Source of the DNA: Myxacorys californica WJT36-NPBG1
GTDB lineage: Bacteria; Cyanobacteriota; Cyanobacteriia; Leptolyngbyales; Leptolyngbyaceae
Direction of reading: 5' to 3'
DNA: 64,000 bases
NCBI GenBank assembly: GCA_019359315.1
Contig: JAHHHO010000001.1
Location: 1 to 64,000 of the forward strand
The notes under the pieces were generated by a model. It was not told where the DNA came from. It saw only the letters and a program-made list of their open reading frames with translations, and searched no databases. Positions 44,105 through 54,600 of the stretch are shown in pieces. The translations under genes were made by a program, and so were the position numbers. Position 1 is the stretch's first letter. Each line of letters opens with the position of its first letter.

Positions 44105-47100
44105 ATGGGCAACCGCAATCTCGAAGACTTCTATCCACTTTCACCAACGCAACAAGGCATTCTCTTTCATACTCTGTGTGCACCTCGATCGGGGATGTAC
44201 TATGAGCAGTTAAGCTGTACGCTGAATGGCAAGCTAGATACAAAATTGTTCCAACAGGCATGGCAAGCTTTGTGCGATCGTCATCCGATCTTACGCACCG
44301 CTTTTGTCTGGGAAGGAATTAAGGAACCTGTGCAAGTCGTGCATCGACAGGTGAAACTACCTTGGCGAGAACTGGACTGGCAGGCATTTTCTCCTCGTGA
44401 GCAGCAAGAACAGTTAGAACACTTCCTCAAAACCGACCAAGAACAGGGATTTGACCTCACTCAAGCTCCCTTGATGCGATTTGCGCTGATTCGTCTAGAT
44501 CAGCAGAGTTACCGCTTTGTCTGGAGCCATCACCATATTTTGCTCGATGGTTGGTCTACTCCATTGCTGCTCAAGGAAGTCTTTGCAGATTACCAAGCCC
44601 TTTGCCAAGGGCAATCCTCATCCTTGCCTCGTCCCCGTCCCTACCGGGATTACATTGCTTGGATACAGCAGCAAGATTTATCCAAGGCTAGAGCATTCTG
44701 GCAGCAACGGCTTCAAGGCTTCTCAACACCGACGACGATCGAGCAAGTGCTTCTAAAGAAAGTTGCAACTGATCCAGATGCAGCCGATGCTCAAGTCAGC
44801 TACGACGAACAGCATATTCAGCTATTAACTGCTAAGACTAGGGCTCTCCAGTCGTTTGCTCGTCAGCACCAACTAACGCTAAATACTCTGGTGCAGGGAG
44901 CTTGGGCGCTACTCCTAAGCCGCTATAGTAGCGAGGATGATGTTGTGTTTGGTGCAGCGGTTTCTGGTCGTCCGCCCACCCTGGCAGGCTCTGAGGCAAT
45001 GGTTGGGCTATTCATCAACACTTTGCCTGTCCGAGTGCAGGTACAGGCAGCAGAGAATTTGTTGCCTTGGCTTCAACAACTCCAGGCGCAACAGGTCGAA
45101 GCACGTCAGTATGAGTACAGTCCCTTGGTAGAAGTGCAGGGCTGGAGTGATGTGCCGCGCGGCTTGCCTCTATTTGAAAGTGTGGTGGTGTTTGAGAACT
45201 ATCCGATCAATGCTGCTCTACAAACGCAAACGGATCTGGAAATTCGAGATATTCGTGCCTTTGAAAAAACAAATTATCCCCTAACGCTAATCGCATTTCC
45301 CGGTTCAGAATTGGGGCTGAAAGTTCTGTACGACAGTCAACGCTTTGCCTCAGCCGCGATCGCTCGTATGTTAGGGCATCTCCAGACTCTTCTCGAAGGA
45401 ATGATTTCTCATCCAAATCAATGCTTGTCTGGCTTGCCGATCTTAACCGAAGCAGAACAGCACCAGTTGGCGGAATGGAATAATACACAAGTTGAGTATC
45501 CCAATCAGTGTGTTCATCAACGATTTGAAGCACAGGTAGAACGTACACCTGATGCCGTTGCGTTAGTGTATGGCGATGAACAATTTACCTATCGAGAATT
45601 AAATCAACGCTCTAATCAACTGGCTCATTATTTACAAACTCTGGGAGTTACTTCAGAAGTTTTGGTGGGTGTTTGTTTAGAACGATCTCCAGAAATGGTC
45701 ATGGCGCTTTTAGGCATTCTCAAGGCTGGAGGAGCTTATGTACCTTTAGATCCAGCCTATCCACAAGAGCGTCTGTCATTCATGATGAACGATGCTCAAA
45801 TGGCTGTTTTGCTGACGCGATCATACTTAGCAGACACCCTACCTGAACATTCAGCAAAACTAGTGTGCCTTGATACAGACTGGGACAAAATTCGCCAAGC
45901 GAGCCAACAGAATCTCACTGAAAATATTACAGCAGATCAGTTGGCATACGTGCTATACACCTCCGGCTCAACCGGAACGCCCAAAGGAGCAATGGGGCTG
46001 CACCGAGGCACGGTAAATCGTTTGCACTGGAATCCCTATCCCTTCACATCGGATGACGTTTGTTGCCAAAAAACTTCTCTAAACTTTGTCGATTCTGTCT
46101 GGGAAATCTTCGCTCCTTTGCTGCACGGGCTTCGCTCTGTGATTTTGCCAGATTCAGCCGTAAAAGACCCGCTGCAATTTGTGCAAATGCTTGCTGAACA
46201 GCAGGTGACACGTCTAGTGTTGGTTCCCTCGCTGCTGCGCGTCTTGTTAGAAACGATTCCAGATCTACACGATCGCTTGCCTAAGTTAAAATATTGGGTC
46301 AGCAGTGGTGAAGCCTTGACGATCGAGCTTTGTCAGCGCTTTCGCCAGCAGGTGCCGCATTGTATCTTAATTAACTTATACGGCTCATCAGAGGTTGCTG
46401 CTGATGTGACTTGGCATGACACGAGTATTAATCACTTGTCTGATTTCATTCCCATTGGTCGAGCGATCGCGAATACTCAAATTTATATTCTCGATCGTCA
46501 TTTGCAACCTGTTCCTATTGGTGTACCTGGAGAGCTTCATATTGCTGGCGCAGGTCTAGCACGAGGATATTGGAACCGTCCAGAACTTACGGCTGAAAAA
46601 TTTATTTCTAACCCGTTCCAGATTCAGAAGGAGCAATCGAGGCTTTATAAAACGGGAGATTTGGGATGTTTCTTACCTGATGGAGAAATTAAATTCCTGG
46701 GACGATCGGATCATCAAGTAAAGCTGCGCGGAATTCGCATTGAGACGAGAGAGATCGAGTCTTGGATCGATCAGCATCCCTCGGTTCAGGAAAGCGTTGT
46801 GATTGCGTGGGAAGATTCTCCCGGCAATTCTCACTTGATTGCTTATGTAGTTCCCCGCCTAGAACAACAGCAATCAGTTGAGCCTCTTAACGACGTGTTG
46901 CGGAATTTCTTAAGCGAGAAGTTACCAGAGTACATGGTGCCGATCTCGTTTATTTTGCTGGAGGCACTGCCACTGACCCCCAACGGCAAAATTGATCGTC
47001 GTGCCTTGCCTGCTCCAGAAACGCACCAGCGGGCATCAACCAACTCGTTTGTGCCGCCACAAACCCCGATCGAAGTAGAACTGGCAAACATTTGGGCGAC

Positions 47101-47377
47101 CGTATTGGGGTTAGAGCAAGTAAGCATTGAAGATAACTTCTTCAACTTAGGAGGACATTCTCTTCTGGCGATGCAGCTTATATCCCGTGTGTGTAAACAG
47201 TTTGAGGTAGAGTTAAGTTTACCTGACTTCTTTGCTGCTGCTACCATTCGCGAATTGGCGGAAACGATCGAGGATGCCATTCTTGCTCAGTCCAATCCAG
47301 CCGATCTCGATCGACTGTTAGACCAACTAGAGGCAACGGATGAAACAGCAACAGCACAGAGCATTTTGACGTCATAA
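44105..47377 (+). CDS. NRPS module C-A-T, predicted beta-alanine specific
   Basis: About 1090 residues from the ATG at 44105; a TTG at 44090 lies inside the previous gene. The C domain opens with FYPLSPTQQGILFHTL and has HHILLDG at 143-149. The opening is the pattern of domains that accept a D-residue donor, fitting the epimerase upstream. The A-domain code reads V-D-W-V-V-S-L-A-D, nearly the known beta-Ala code VDWVISLAD, and A5 is YGSSEVAADVTW. The A8 motif deviates (GIRIETREIES). The T domain has Ser1019 (FFNLGGHSLLAM). The next gene is a decarboxylase that could make beta-alanine from aspartate. Confidence 0.92.
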   Translation: MGNRNLEDFYPLSPTQQGILFHTLCAPRSGMYYEQLSCTLNGKLDTKLFQQAWQALCDRHPILRTAFVWEGIKEPVQVVHRQVKLPWRELDWQAFSPREQQEQLEHFLKTDQEQGFDLTQAPLMRFALIRLDQQSYRFVWSHHHILLDGWSTPLLLKEVFADYQALCQGQSSSLPRPRPYRDYIAWIQQQDLSKARAFWQQRLQGFSTPTTIEQVLLKKVATDPDAADAQVSYDEQHIQLLTAKTRALQSFARQHQLTLNTLVQGAWALLLSRYSSEDDVVFGAAVSGRPPTLAGSEAMVGLFINTLPVRVQVQAAENLLPWLQQLQAQQVEARQYEYSPLVEVQGWSDVPRGLPLFESVVVFENYPINAALQTQTDLEIRDIRAFEKTNYPLTLIAFPGSELGLKVLYDSQRFASAAIARMLGHLQTLLEGMISHPNQCLSGLPILTEAEQHQLAEWNNTQVEYPNQCVHQRFEAQVERTPDAVALVYGDEQFTYRELNQRSNQLAHYLQTLGVTSEVLVGVCLERSPEMVMALLGILKAGGAYVPLDPAYPQERLSFMMNDAQMAVLLTRSYLADTLPEHSAKLVCLDTDWDKIRQASQQNLTENITADQLAYVLYTSGSTGTPKGAMGLHRGTVNRLHWNPYPFTSDDVCCQKTSLNFVDSVWEIFAPLLHGLRSVILPDSAVKDPLQFVQMLAEQQVTRLVLVPSLLRVLLETIPDLHDRLPKLKYWVSSGEALTIELCQRFRQQVPHCILINLYGSSEVAADVTWHDTSINHLSDFIPIGRAIANTQIYILDRHLQPVPIGVPGELHIAGAGLARGYWNRPELTAEKFISNPFQIQKEQSRLYKTGDLGCFLPDGEIKFLGRSDHQVKLRGIRIETREIESWIDQHPSVQESVVIAWEDSPGNSHLIAYVVPRLEQQQSVEPLNDVLRNFLSEKLPEYMVPISFILLEALPLTPNGKIDRRALPAPETHQRASTNSFVPPQTPIEVELANIWATVLGLEQVSIEDNFFNLGGHSLLAMQLISRVCKQFEVELSLPDFFAAATIRELAETIEDAILAQSNPADLDRLLDQLEATDETATAQSILTS

Positions 47378-47417
47378 TCCCAACTCTCAGCCCTTCCTAA
47401 ATCAAGGAGTATTTCGG

Positions 47418-49079
47418 GTGCAAAATCTGCGTGATGATATCCAATTCGCCGAACCCTCTAATCGCCTGATAGACGTAATGGCACTGTTTTCTCGTTCAGA
47501 AACCACTTTGTTAACTGAGCAAGAATTGGAAACTCGCGTTGACGCGATCGTTCAAGCGTTTGTCAATGCCAAAACCATCAGTACAGACATTGATTTAGCG
47601 ACGATCGCGGATCAGTTTACAGACAGTCAAATTCCACTGACTGCTTGTAACGTGGATCAGTATTTCAATGAACTAACCTCCAGCGTTATTTCCCACTCGA
47701 TTCATACTTCCTCACCACAATTTATTGGTCATATGACCACTGCTTTGCCTTACTTTGTGCGTCCTTTGGGGAAGCTCATGACGGCGATGAATCAGAATGT
47801 TGTCAAAGTGGAAACAGCTAAAACGTTCAGCTTCTATGAGCGTCAAGCTCTAGCAATGTTGCACCGATTAATTTACGGTTGTTCAGACGATTTCTACAGT
47901 CAACACATCCAAGCGAGTGAAAGTACGCTGGGCATTCTGACGACCGGGGGTACATTGGCAAACATCACGGCGCTGTGGTGCGCTCGGAATGTCGCGCTCA
48001 AGCCTCAAGCTGGTTTTGCGGGAGTGGAACAAGAGGGATTATTGGCTGCACTAGAGTTCTATGGCTACAAAGGCGCAGTGATCATTGGTTCTAGCTTGAT
48101 GCACTACTCGTTTGAGAAAGCAGCAGGACTGCTGGGAATTGGCGATCGTCATCTGCTCAAAATTCCGGTTGATCACAATCACCGCATGAATTTACAAGCG
48201 CTACGGAAAACGATTGCCGAGTGTCGCGATCGTAAGCAACTCATTTTGGCAATTGTTGGCATCGCAGGCAGCACGGAGTCTGGCAGTATTGATCCGTTGG
48301 CAGAAATAGCCGCGATCGCGCGGGAAGCCAAGGTTCACTTTCATGTGGATGCCGCTTGGGGCGGTCCGGTGCTATTTTCCGAACAACACGCTCATAAGCT
48401 AGCTGGTATTGAAGATGCCGATTCCGTCACGATTGACGGGCACAAGCAACTCTATTTGCCAATGGGAATTGGTATGGTGCTTTTGCGCAATCCTCACCTC
48501 GCTGCACTAATTGAAAAAAATGCTAGCTACACGGTTCGGAAAGACTCGATCGACTTGGGTAAGCGCTCGATCGAAGGCTCTCGTCCCGGCATGATTTTAT
48601 TTCTGCAAGCCGCTTTGAAGCTGATCGGTCAGCAGGGATATGCTGTACTGATCGATGCTGGAATTCAGAAGACGCAATATCTGGCAAATCAAATTCGTCA
48701 GCGCCCAGAATTTGAACTCTTGCTAGAACCCGAAATGAATCTGCTGCTGTACCGCTATATTCCAAAACCATTTCGGCAGAAGTTAACGACCAAAACACTG
48801 ACGGAAGTGGATCAGCGATCGATTAATGACTTTAACGAACTGCTGCAAAATGCTCAGCGTCAAGCGGGCAAAACCTTTATCTCCCGCACGACCTTATCTA
48901 CCAGTATCTACGGGCAACAACAAGCGATCGTGGCGCTACGAGCCGTGATTGTTAACCCCCTGAGTACGGAAGCAGACATTGATGCAGTTCTCGCCGATCA
49001 GCTCCAGACTGCTGCTCAATTACCTGTGGTTGTTCCCCCCGATCAGATGAGCTTGGAGGTTACTTGTGACTGCTACTAA
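47418..49079 (+). CDS. PLP-dependent group II decarboxylase, candidate aspartate 1-decarboxylase
   Basis: A 553-residue enzyme of the glutamate/aspartate/diaminobutyrate decarboxylase family. The start is GTG 47418 with AAGGAG nine bases before it. Motifs: the PLP-stacking region around TTGGTLANITALW, VHFHVDAAWGGP with the Asp that contacts the PLP nitrogen, and the Schiff-base Lys in VTIDGHKQLYLPMG. The C-terminal arginine-type substrate-binding region cannot be read reliably. Relatives include the aspartate decarboxylase PanP and 2,4-diaminobutyrate decarboxylase. Sitting directly after a beta-Ala-specific module, it most likely converts L-Asp to beta-alanine for that module. Production of a diamine is the main alternative. 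Confidence 0.88.
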   Translation: MQNLRDDIQFAEPSNRLIDVMALFSRSETTLLTEQELETRVDAIVQAFVNAKTISTDIDLATIADQFTDSQIPLTACNVDQYFNELTSSVISHSIHTSSPQFIGHMTTALPYFVRPLGKLMTAMNQNVVKVETAKTFSFYERQALAMLHRLIYGCSDDFYSQHIQASESTLGILTTGGTLANITALWCARNVALKPQAGFAGVEQEGLLAALEFYGYKGAVIIGSSLMHYSFEKAAGLLGIGDRHLLKIPVDHNHRMNLQALRKTIAECRDRKQLILAIVGIAGSTESGSIDPLAEIAAIAREAKVHFHVDAAWGGPVLFSEQHAHKLAGIEDADSVTIDGHKQLYLPMGIGMVLLRNPHLAALIEKNASYTVRKDSIDLGKRSIEGSRPGMILFLQAALKLIGQQGYAVLIDAGIQKTQYLANQIRQRPEFELLLEPEMNLLLYRYIPKPFRQKLTTKTLTEVDQRSINDFNELLQNAQRQAGKTFISRTTLSTSIYGQQQAIVALRAVIVNPLSTEADIDAVLADQLQTAAQLPVVVPPDQMSLEVTCDCY

Positions 49080-50625
49080 CCGTGCAGAGCGCCTTAAACA
49101 ACTTTCGCCACAAAAACGATTACTCCTGTTGCAAGCACTGCGACAACAGACCGCGAATGCTGAAACGACAACAACGATTTCGCGCCGCACTCCGTTCAGT
49201 CCTGCTCCGCTCTCGCTCGCTCAGCAACGCTTGTGGTTCCTCGCTCAGTTGGCTCCTGGCAATCCTTCTTACAACATTTCAGCAGCGGTGCGACTCCAGG
49301 GGCGCTTAGATGTAGCAGCTTTAGAACGTAGTTTCAATGAAGTAGTGCGACGGCATGAAGCACTACGCACTACTTTTGCAACCCTAAACGGTGAACCTGT
49401 ACAGGTTATTACTCCTACGCTTTCTTTCAAGCTCGCTGTTGTGAACTTGCAGAAACTACCGGAGCCGGATCGACAAGCAGAAGTAGAGCGATCGACGATT
49501 TCAGAAGCGCAATATCCTTTTGATCTAACGGCAGAACTACTCCTTCGGGTGACGTTGCTTCAACTGAGTGAAACCGAGTCTGTAGCACTACTGACGGTGC
49601 ATCACATTATCTCCGATGGCTGGTCGATCGCAGTCCTGGTGCAAGAAGTCGCAACGCTTTACCCAGCGTTTTGTGAGAACAAGTCATCTCCTCTTGCAGA
49701 CTTACCAATTCAATTTGCCGATTTCGCGGTTTGGCAACAACACTCTGATCAAATTGCAAAGTTAAAGAACCAGTTGCATTACTGGAAACAACAGTTGTCA
49801 GGTGCAGCATTGCTTCCCCCATTACCCACTGATCGCCCTCGATCTACCGCACCGACCTTTCGGGGAGCACAGCGATCGTTTCTGTTGCCTCTCGCTTTAA
49901 CTGACGCTCTAAAAGCGCTGAGTCAGCAAGCAGAAGCTACCTTGTTTATGACGCTTTTAACTGCATTTCAGTCCTTGCTGTACTGCTATACCCAGCAGAA
50001 CGATATTTTGGTAGGAACGCCGATCGCCAATCGTAATCTGCCTGAACTAGAGAACTTGATTGGCTGCTTTGTGAATACTCTAGTGCTAAGAACGCGACTT
50101 GATGCTGATTTCAGCTTTCGAGATGTGTTAGCGCGATCGTGTCAGGTTACTTTAGAAGCCTTTGCTCATGCTGATGTTCCGTTTGAGAAATTAGTGGAGG
50201 AATTGCAACCTCAGCGAAGTCTGAGCTACAATCCGCTATTTCAGGTTTGGTTTGCTTTGCACAACACGCCCTTGCCCAGCTTAGAGCTACCCGGACTTTC
50301 TATCAGTCCACTGGCGATCGAGAGCGGCACGACCCGACATGATTTGAGCCTACACCTGTGGGAAACGCCATCTGGATTGCAGGGAACATGGGAGTATAAA
50401 ACCGACTTATTTGATGCGGCGACCTGCGATCGATTGATCCAACATTTCACAGCTTTTCTGAACAAAATTGTCGCTGAACCTGATATCCAATTGAGTGAAT
50501 TAGCCGCGATGTTCGCCGAAGCCGAAAAACAGTATCGGCTTCAGTACGAACACGATATAAAAGCAGCAAACTTAAACAAACTCAAGTTCATGCGACGCAA
50601 AGCACAAAGTACATTGTCTGACTAA
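49066..50625 (+). CDS. stand-alone NRPS condensation domain
   Basis: A 519-residue protein holding one C domain only. GTG at 49066 overlaps the decarboxylase end by 14 bases and follows GGAGG. It opens with a docking helix (LKQLSPQKRLLLLQALRQQ) and FSPAPLSLAQQRLWFLAQLAPG. The catalytic HHIISDG is intact at 179-185, then DILVGTPIANRN and LSYNPLFQVWFAL. The short tail (NLNKLKFMRRKAQS) resembles the linker that joins a C domain to a hydroxylase in the fused protein at 54952. As the following synthetase starts with an inactive interface domain, this protein should form its peptide bond (beta-Ala to Asp). Confidence 0.9.
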   Translation: MTATNRAERLKQLSPQKRLLLLQALRQQTANAETTTTISRRTPFSPAPLSLAQQRLWFLAQLAPGNPSYNISAAVRLQGRLDVAALERSFNEVVRRHEALRTTFATLNGEPVQVITPTLSFKLAVVNLQKLPEPDRQAEVERSTISEAQYPFDLTAELLLRVTLLQLSETESVALLTVHHIISDGWSIAVLVQEVATLYPAFCENKSSPLADLPIQFADFAVWQQHSDQIAKLKNQLHYWKQQLSGAALLPPLPTDRPRSTAPTFRGAQRSFLLPLALTDALKALSQQAEATLFMTLLTAFQSLLYCYTQQNDILVGTPIANRNLPELENLIGCFVNTLVLRTRLDADFSFRDVLARSCQVTLEAFAHADVPFEKLVEELQPQRSLSYNPLFQVWFALHNTPLPSLELPGLSISPLAIESGTTRHDLSLHLWETPSGLQGTWEYKTDLFDAATCDRLIQHFTAFLNKIVAEPDIQLSELAAMFAEAEKQYRLQYEHDIKAANLNKLKFMRRKAQSTLSD

Positions 50626-50638
50626 TCGAGGACTAGCA

Positions 50639-51688
50639 ATGGCTATTTCAGAGTTTCAAAATTCCAACCTAAAAAAACTAGGGATGGCTAGCCGTAAAGC
50701 TGTTAGTCTCTCATCTGAAACATTAATCAAAACGAGTTATTTTCAATCAAAACATATGCTTCCTTTAATTGTTGAGCCAGCGATCGGAGGTCTAAATTTA
50801 ACAGCCTGGTCTCAGCAGCATCAAACTTGGATTGAAACTCGATTATTGCAGCATGGAGGCATTTTATTCCGAGGTTTTCAAGTTGCAGGAGCAACAGAAT
50901 TTGAGCAGTTTATACAAGCAAATTATGGAGAATTGCTGAACTACACTTTTCAATCAACTCCTCGCAGTCAAGTAAGCGGAAAGATTTATACCTCAACAGA
51001 ATATCCTGCGGATCAAGTCATTCCGTTACACAATGAGATGTCTTATACACGAACTTACCCGCTTAAAATTGCTTTCTGTTGTTTGCAAAAAGCAAATCAG
51101 GGCGGAGAAACAACGATCGCTGACAGCCGAAAAGTTTTTCAAAAAATCGATTCCACCATTCGGGAAACATTTATTCAAAAAAAGGTAATGTATGTGCGGA
51201 ATTATGGAGGCAATATTGATCTACCCTGGCAGACTGTTTTTAATACTCAGAACAAGTCTGAAGTAGAAAATTACTGCCGAAAAACAGGAATTGAGTTTGA
51301 GTGGAAAGCCAAGGATGGATTGAGAACACGACAAGTTTGTCAAGCGATCGCTCAACACCCTAAAACGTTAGAAACAGTGTGGTTTAATCAAGCTCATTTA
51401 TTCCATATTTCTAGTCTAGAACCTACCGTTCGCAATGAGCTTTTAGCCACCTTCAAACCAGAAGATTTGCCTCGTAATGTTTACTACGGTGATGGCTCTT
51501 CGATCGAAGATTCGGTTTTAGAAACAATTCGTCAGGTTTATCAGCAAGAAACCATCCTATTTCCTTGGCAAGAAGGAGATGTTCTTCTACTTGACAATTT
51601 ATTGTCTAGCCACGGGCGCACCCCTTTTTCAGGTTCACGCAAGGTCGTTGTGGGTATGGCTAAAGCATCTACACAGCAGGAGGTTTAG
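50639..51688 (+). CDS. stand-alone Fe(II)/2-oxoglutarate-dependent aspartyl beta-hydroxylase (TauD/SyrP-like)
   Basis: A 349-residue non-heme iron dioxygenase. GAGG precedes the ATG by seven bases. The iron ligands are the His-x-Glu of IPLHNEMSY (His131, Glu133) and the distal His of SSHGRTPFSGSRKVV (His325); Arg334 should bind 2-oxoglutarate. GGETTIADSRKVF is also typical. Members of this SyrP-like clade hydroxylate Asp (or His) held on an NRPS carrier domain. Here the partner is the next gene, an interface-A(Asp)-T protein. Product: beta-hydroxyaspartate, an alpha-hydroxycarboxylate iron ligand. Codon use is a little more A/T-rich than in the neighbours. Confidence 0.9.
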   Translation: MAISEFQNSNLKKLGMASRKAVSLSSETLIKTSYFQSKHMLPLIVEPAIGGLNLTAWSQQHQTWIETRLLQHGGILFRGFQVAGATEFEQFIQANYGELLNYTFQSTPRSQVSGKIYTSTEYPADQVIPLHNEMSYTRTYPLKIAFCCLQKANQGGETTIADSRKVFQKIDSTIRETFIQKKVMYVRNYGGNIDLPWQTVFNTQNKSEVENYCRKTGIEFEWKAKDGLRTRQVCQAIAQHPKTLETVWFNQAHLFHISSLEPTVRNELLATFKPEDLPRNVYYGDGSSIEDSVLETIRQVYQQETILFPWQEGDVLLLDNLLSSHGRTPFSGSRKVVVGMAKASTQQEV

Positions 51689-51694
51689 GTAGAA

Positions 51695-54600
51695 ATGAAA
51701 GATTTACAAACAGGAATTAGCGAAGGATTTCAACTTTCTCCCCAGCAAAAATGGGTATGGCGATCGCAGCAGCTTGATCCTACTTTTCCTTATCGAGTTC
51801 AAGGGTCGATTTTGATTGAGGGTCATCTCAATTTAGACCTTTTCAAGCAAGCTTTTCAATGTGTGGTCGATCGTCATGAAATTCTGCGTACTCGGTTTGT
51901 TTGTCTAATGGGAATGACAATCCCGCTGCAAATCATCCAAAATGCAAATCAATTTTCGATCGTTGAACACGATCTGAGCCATTTATCACCTTCCGAGCAA
52001 CTAATTCAGATTGAATCAAAATGGCATGAAATAGGCCAACAATCTTTCGATTTCGAGCAAGGACTAATTGGATTTTCATCTCTCATTACGTTGTCTTCAG
52101 CCCGACACATTTTGTTGATCAATCTATCTGCATTGAATGCGGACAGTTCAACATTGGTGAACTTATTACAAGGCGTCTGTGATACTTATTCAGAATGTTT
52201 AGAAGACAAATCAACGCGAGATCCATTGCAATATGCCGATATTGCCCAATGGCAAACTGAGTTATTAGAATCAGACGAGTCTCAGGCTGGAAAGGTATTC
52301 TGGCAGAAGCTAAAATTCAATACTTCAGACATTCCTAAATTGCCTTTAGAACAGAAAGAAGCTTCGCAACACAGTTTTAATCCTCAGTGTTTGAGTTTAG
52401 AAATCAGCAAGCCACTAGAGCAAAAAATCATCGCACTGTCGCAATCTGAGAATGTGCCAGTTTCAACGATTCTTCTAGCGTGTTGGAAAACACTCATTTG
52501 GAGGTTTAATCACCAATCTCATCTTGTGATTGGAATTGCCGTCAATGGAAGAAATTATGAAGAGCTAATAACAGCGTTTGGGCTGTTATCTAAGACAATT
52601 CCATTAGCAACTAATTTTGCGACTGAGCTAGAGTTTAGTCAGGTATTGCAGCAAGTTCATCAATCTGTTCAAGACGCTAAGCAGTGGCAGGAATATTTTG
52701 AGTGGAAAGACGTAATTCAAACCGAAGATGCTCAAGAAATAGAATTTCTTCCGATTAGTTTTGATTTTCAAGAATTACCTAAAAAACGTTGTCAGAATAA
52801 TTTGGCATTTTCCATTCAAAAACTGTGCAGCTATATCGATCGATTCAACCTAAAACTCTTCTGTACTCAACAAAATGATTCTCTAAACGTAGAGTTTCAC
52901 TATGATGCTAATGCATTCAACGAAACTGATATTCAGCGTTTATCAGAGCATTTCGCCTCTCTGCTAGAAAGCGCTGTTACTCATCCAAAAAACTCGATCG
53001 CTCAGTTAAATTTATTAAACGATCGTCACCGTCATCAACTGTTAGTTGAATTCAATCAAACTCAAGCTAATTTTGTACCTTACCAGTGTGTACATCAGCG
53101 ATTTGAAGCACAGGCAGAACAAACGCCTGATCAGATTGCTATTGTCTTTGAAGATCAACGGCTCACTTACCGTGAACTTAACTGCCGCGCTAATCAGCTT
53201 GCTCATTATTTGCAAAAGCTGGGCGTAAACTCAGAAGTTGTGGTTGGGATTTGCTGCGATCGCTCTCTCGATTCGATTGTTGCCCTACTCGGTATCCTCA
53301 AAGCTGGAGGTGCTTACTTACCTCTTGATCCCGCAATGCCAACAGAGCGTCGCACACGCGTGTTGCAAGACGCTAAAGCAACTGTGTTACTGACCCAACA
53401 ATCTTTGGTAAATCAATTTGGAAACTTCACACAGCCGATTGTTTGCCTAGATCGTGATTTCGACTTGATTACTCAGGAGAGTTCACAAAATTGTATTAGT
53501 CAAACCACAAGCGAAAATTTGGCTTACGTTATCTACACATCGGGTTCTACAGGTGCTCCTAAAGGCGTCGCGATCGAGCATCGACAACTGCTGAACTACT
53601 TAGACGGGATTCTGCACCAACTAGCGTTACCCAAAGGTGCCCATTTTGCGATGGTTTCTACTTTCGCTGCCGACTTGGGAAATACAGCTATCTTTCCGGC
53701 GCTGTGTACTGGAGGCTGTTTGCATATAATTTCTCAGCAACGATCGATTGATCCAGAAGTGCTAGCGCAGTATTGCTGCAATCATTCCATTGACTGTCTC
53801 AAAATTGTTCCCTCTCATTTGTCTGCACTGTTAAGTTGTACTTATCCAGAAGCAATTTTGCCGCGTCAACGCCTAATTTTAGGAGGCGAAGCGTTGAGTT
53901 GGGACTTGGTGAAAACAGTGCAGGAGTTGGCACCCGATTGCCGCATCTTTAACCATTACGGACCGACTGAAGCCACGATCGGGGTTCTGACCTATGAAGT
54001 AAAACTAGACCAACCTACCCATATTTCTAAAACTGTTCCTTTAGGTCGTCCCCTTGCCAACACCCAGATTTACATTCTGGATGCCGAGCTTCAACCTGTC
54101 CCTGTTGGTGCTGTGGGAGAGCTATACATCGGGGGTAACAGTCTAGCGCGAGGCTATCTTAACCAACCGAAACTGACGGCAGAAAAATTCATTCCTCATC
54201 CCTTCATGTCTGGTACAGAAGCGCGTCTCTATAGAACCGGAGATCTAGCCCGCTACTTACCCGATGGAAATATTGAATTCTTAGGGCGAATCGATCATCA
54301 GGTGAAGATTCGGGGATTCCGTATTGAACTTGGCGAAATTGAAGCCGTACTAAAGCAGCATTCGATCGTAAAAGAAGCAGTGGTTGCTGTCAAAGAAGAT
54401 ACGAGTGGTGAGTTGCGTTTGGTTGCCTATGTACTACCTCATGAGCAGGAGATGCTAGACAAATGCGAGTTGCATCGTTGGCTGAGTGAGAAACTGCCAG
54501 AGTATATGATGCCATCTGCATTTGTGATGCTGAAAACCTTGCCATTAACGGCGAATGGTAAGCTCGATCGCCAAGCACTGCCAGTCCCCGATTTTACTCA

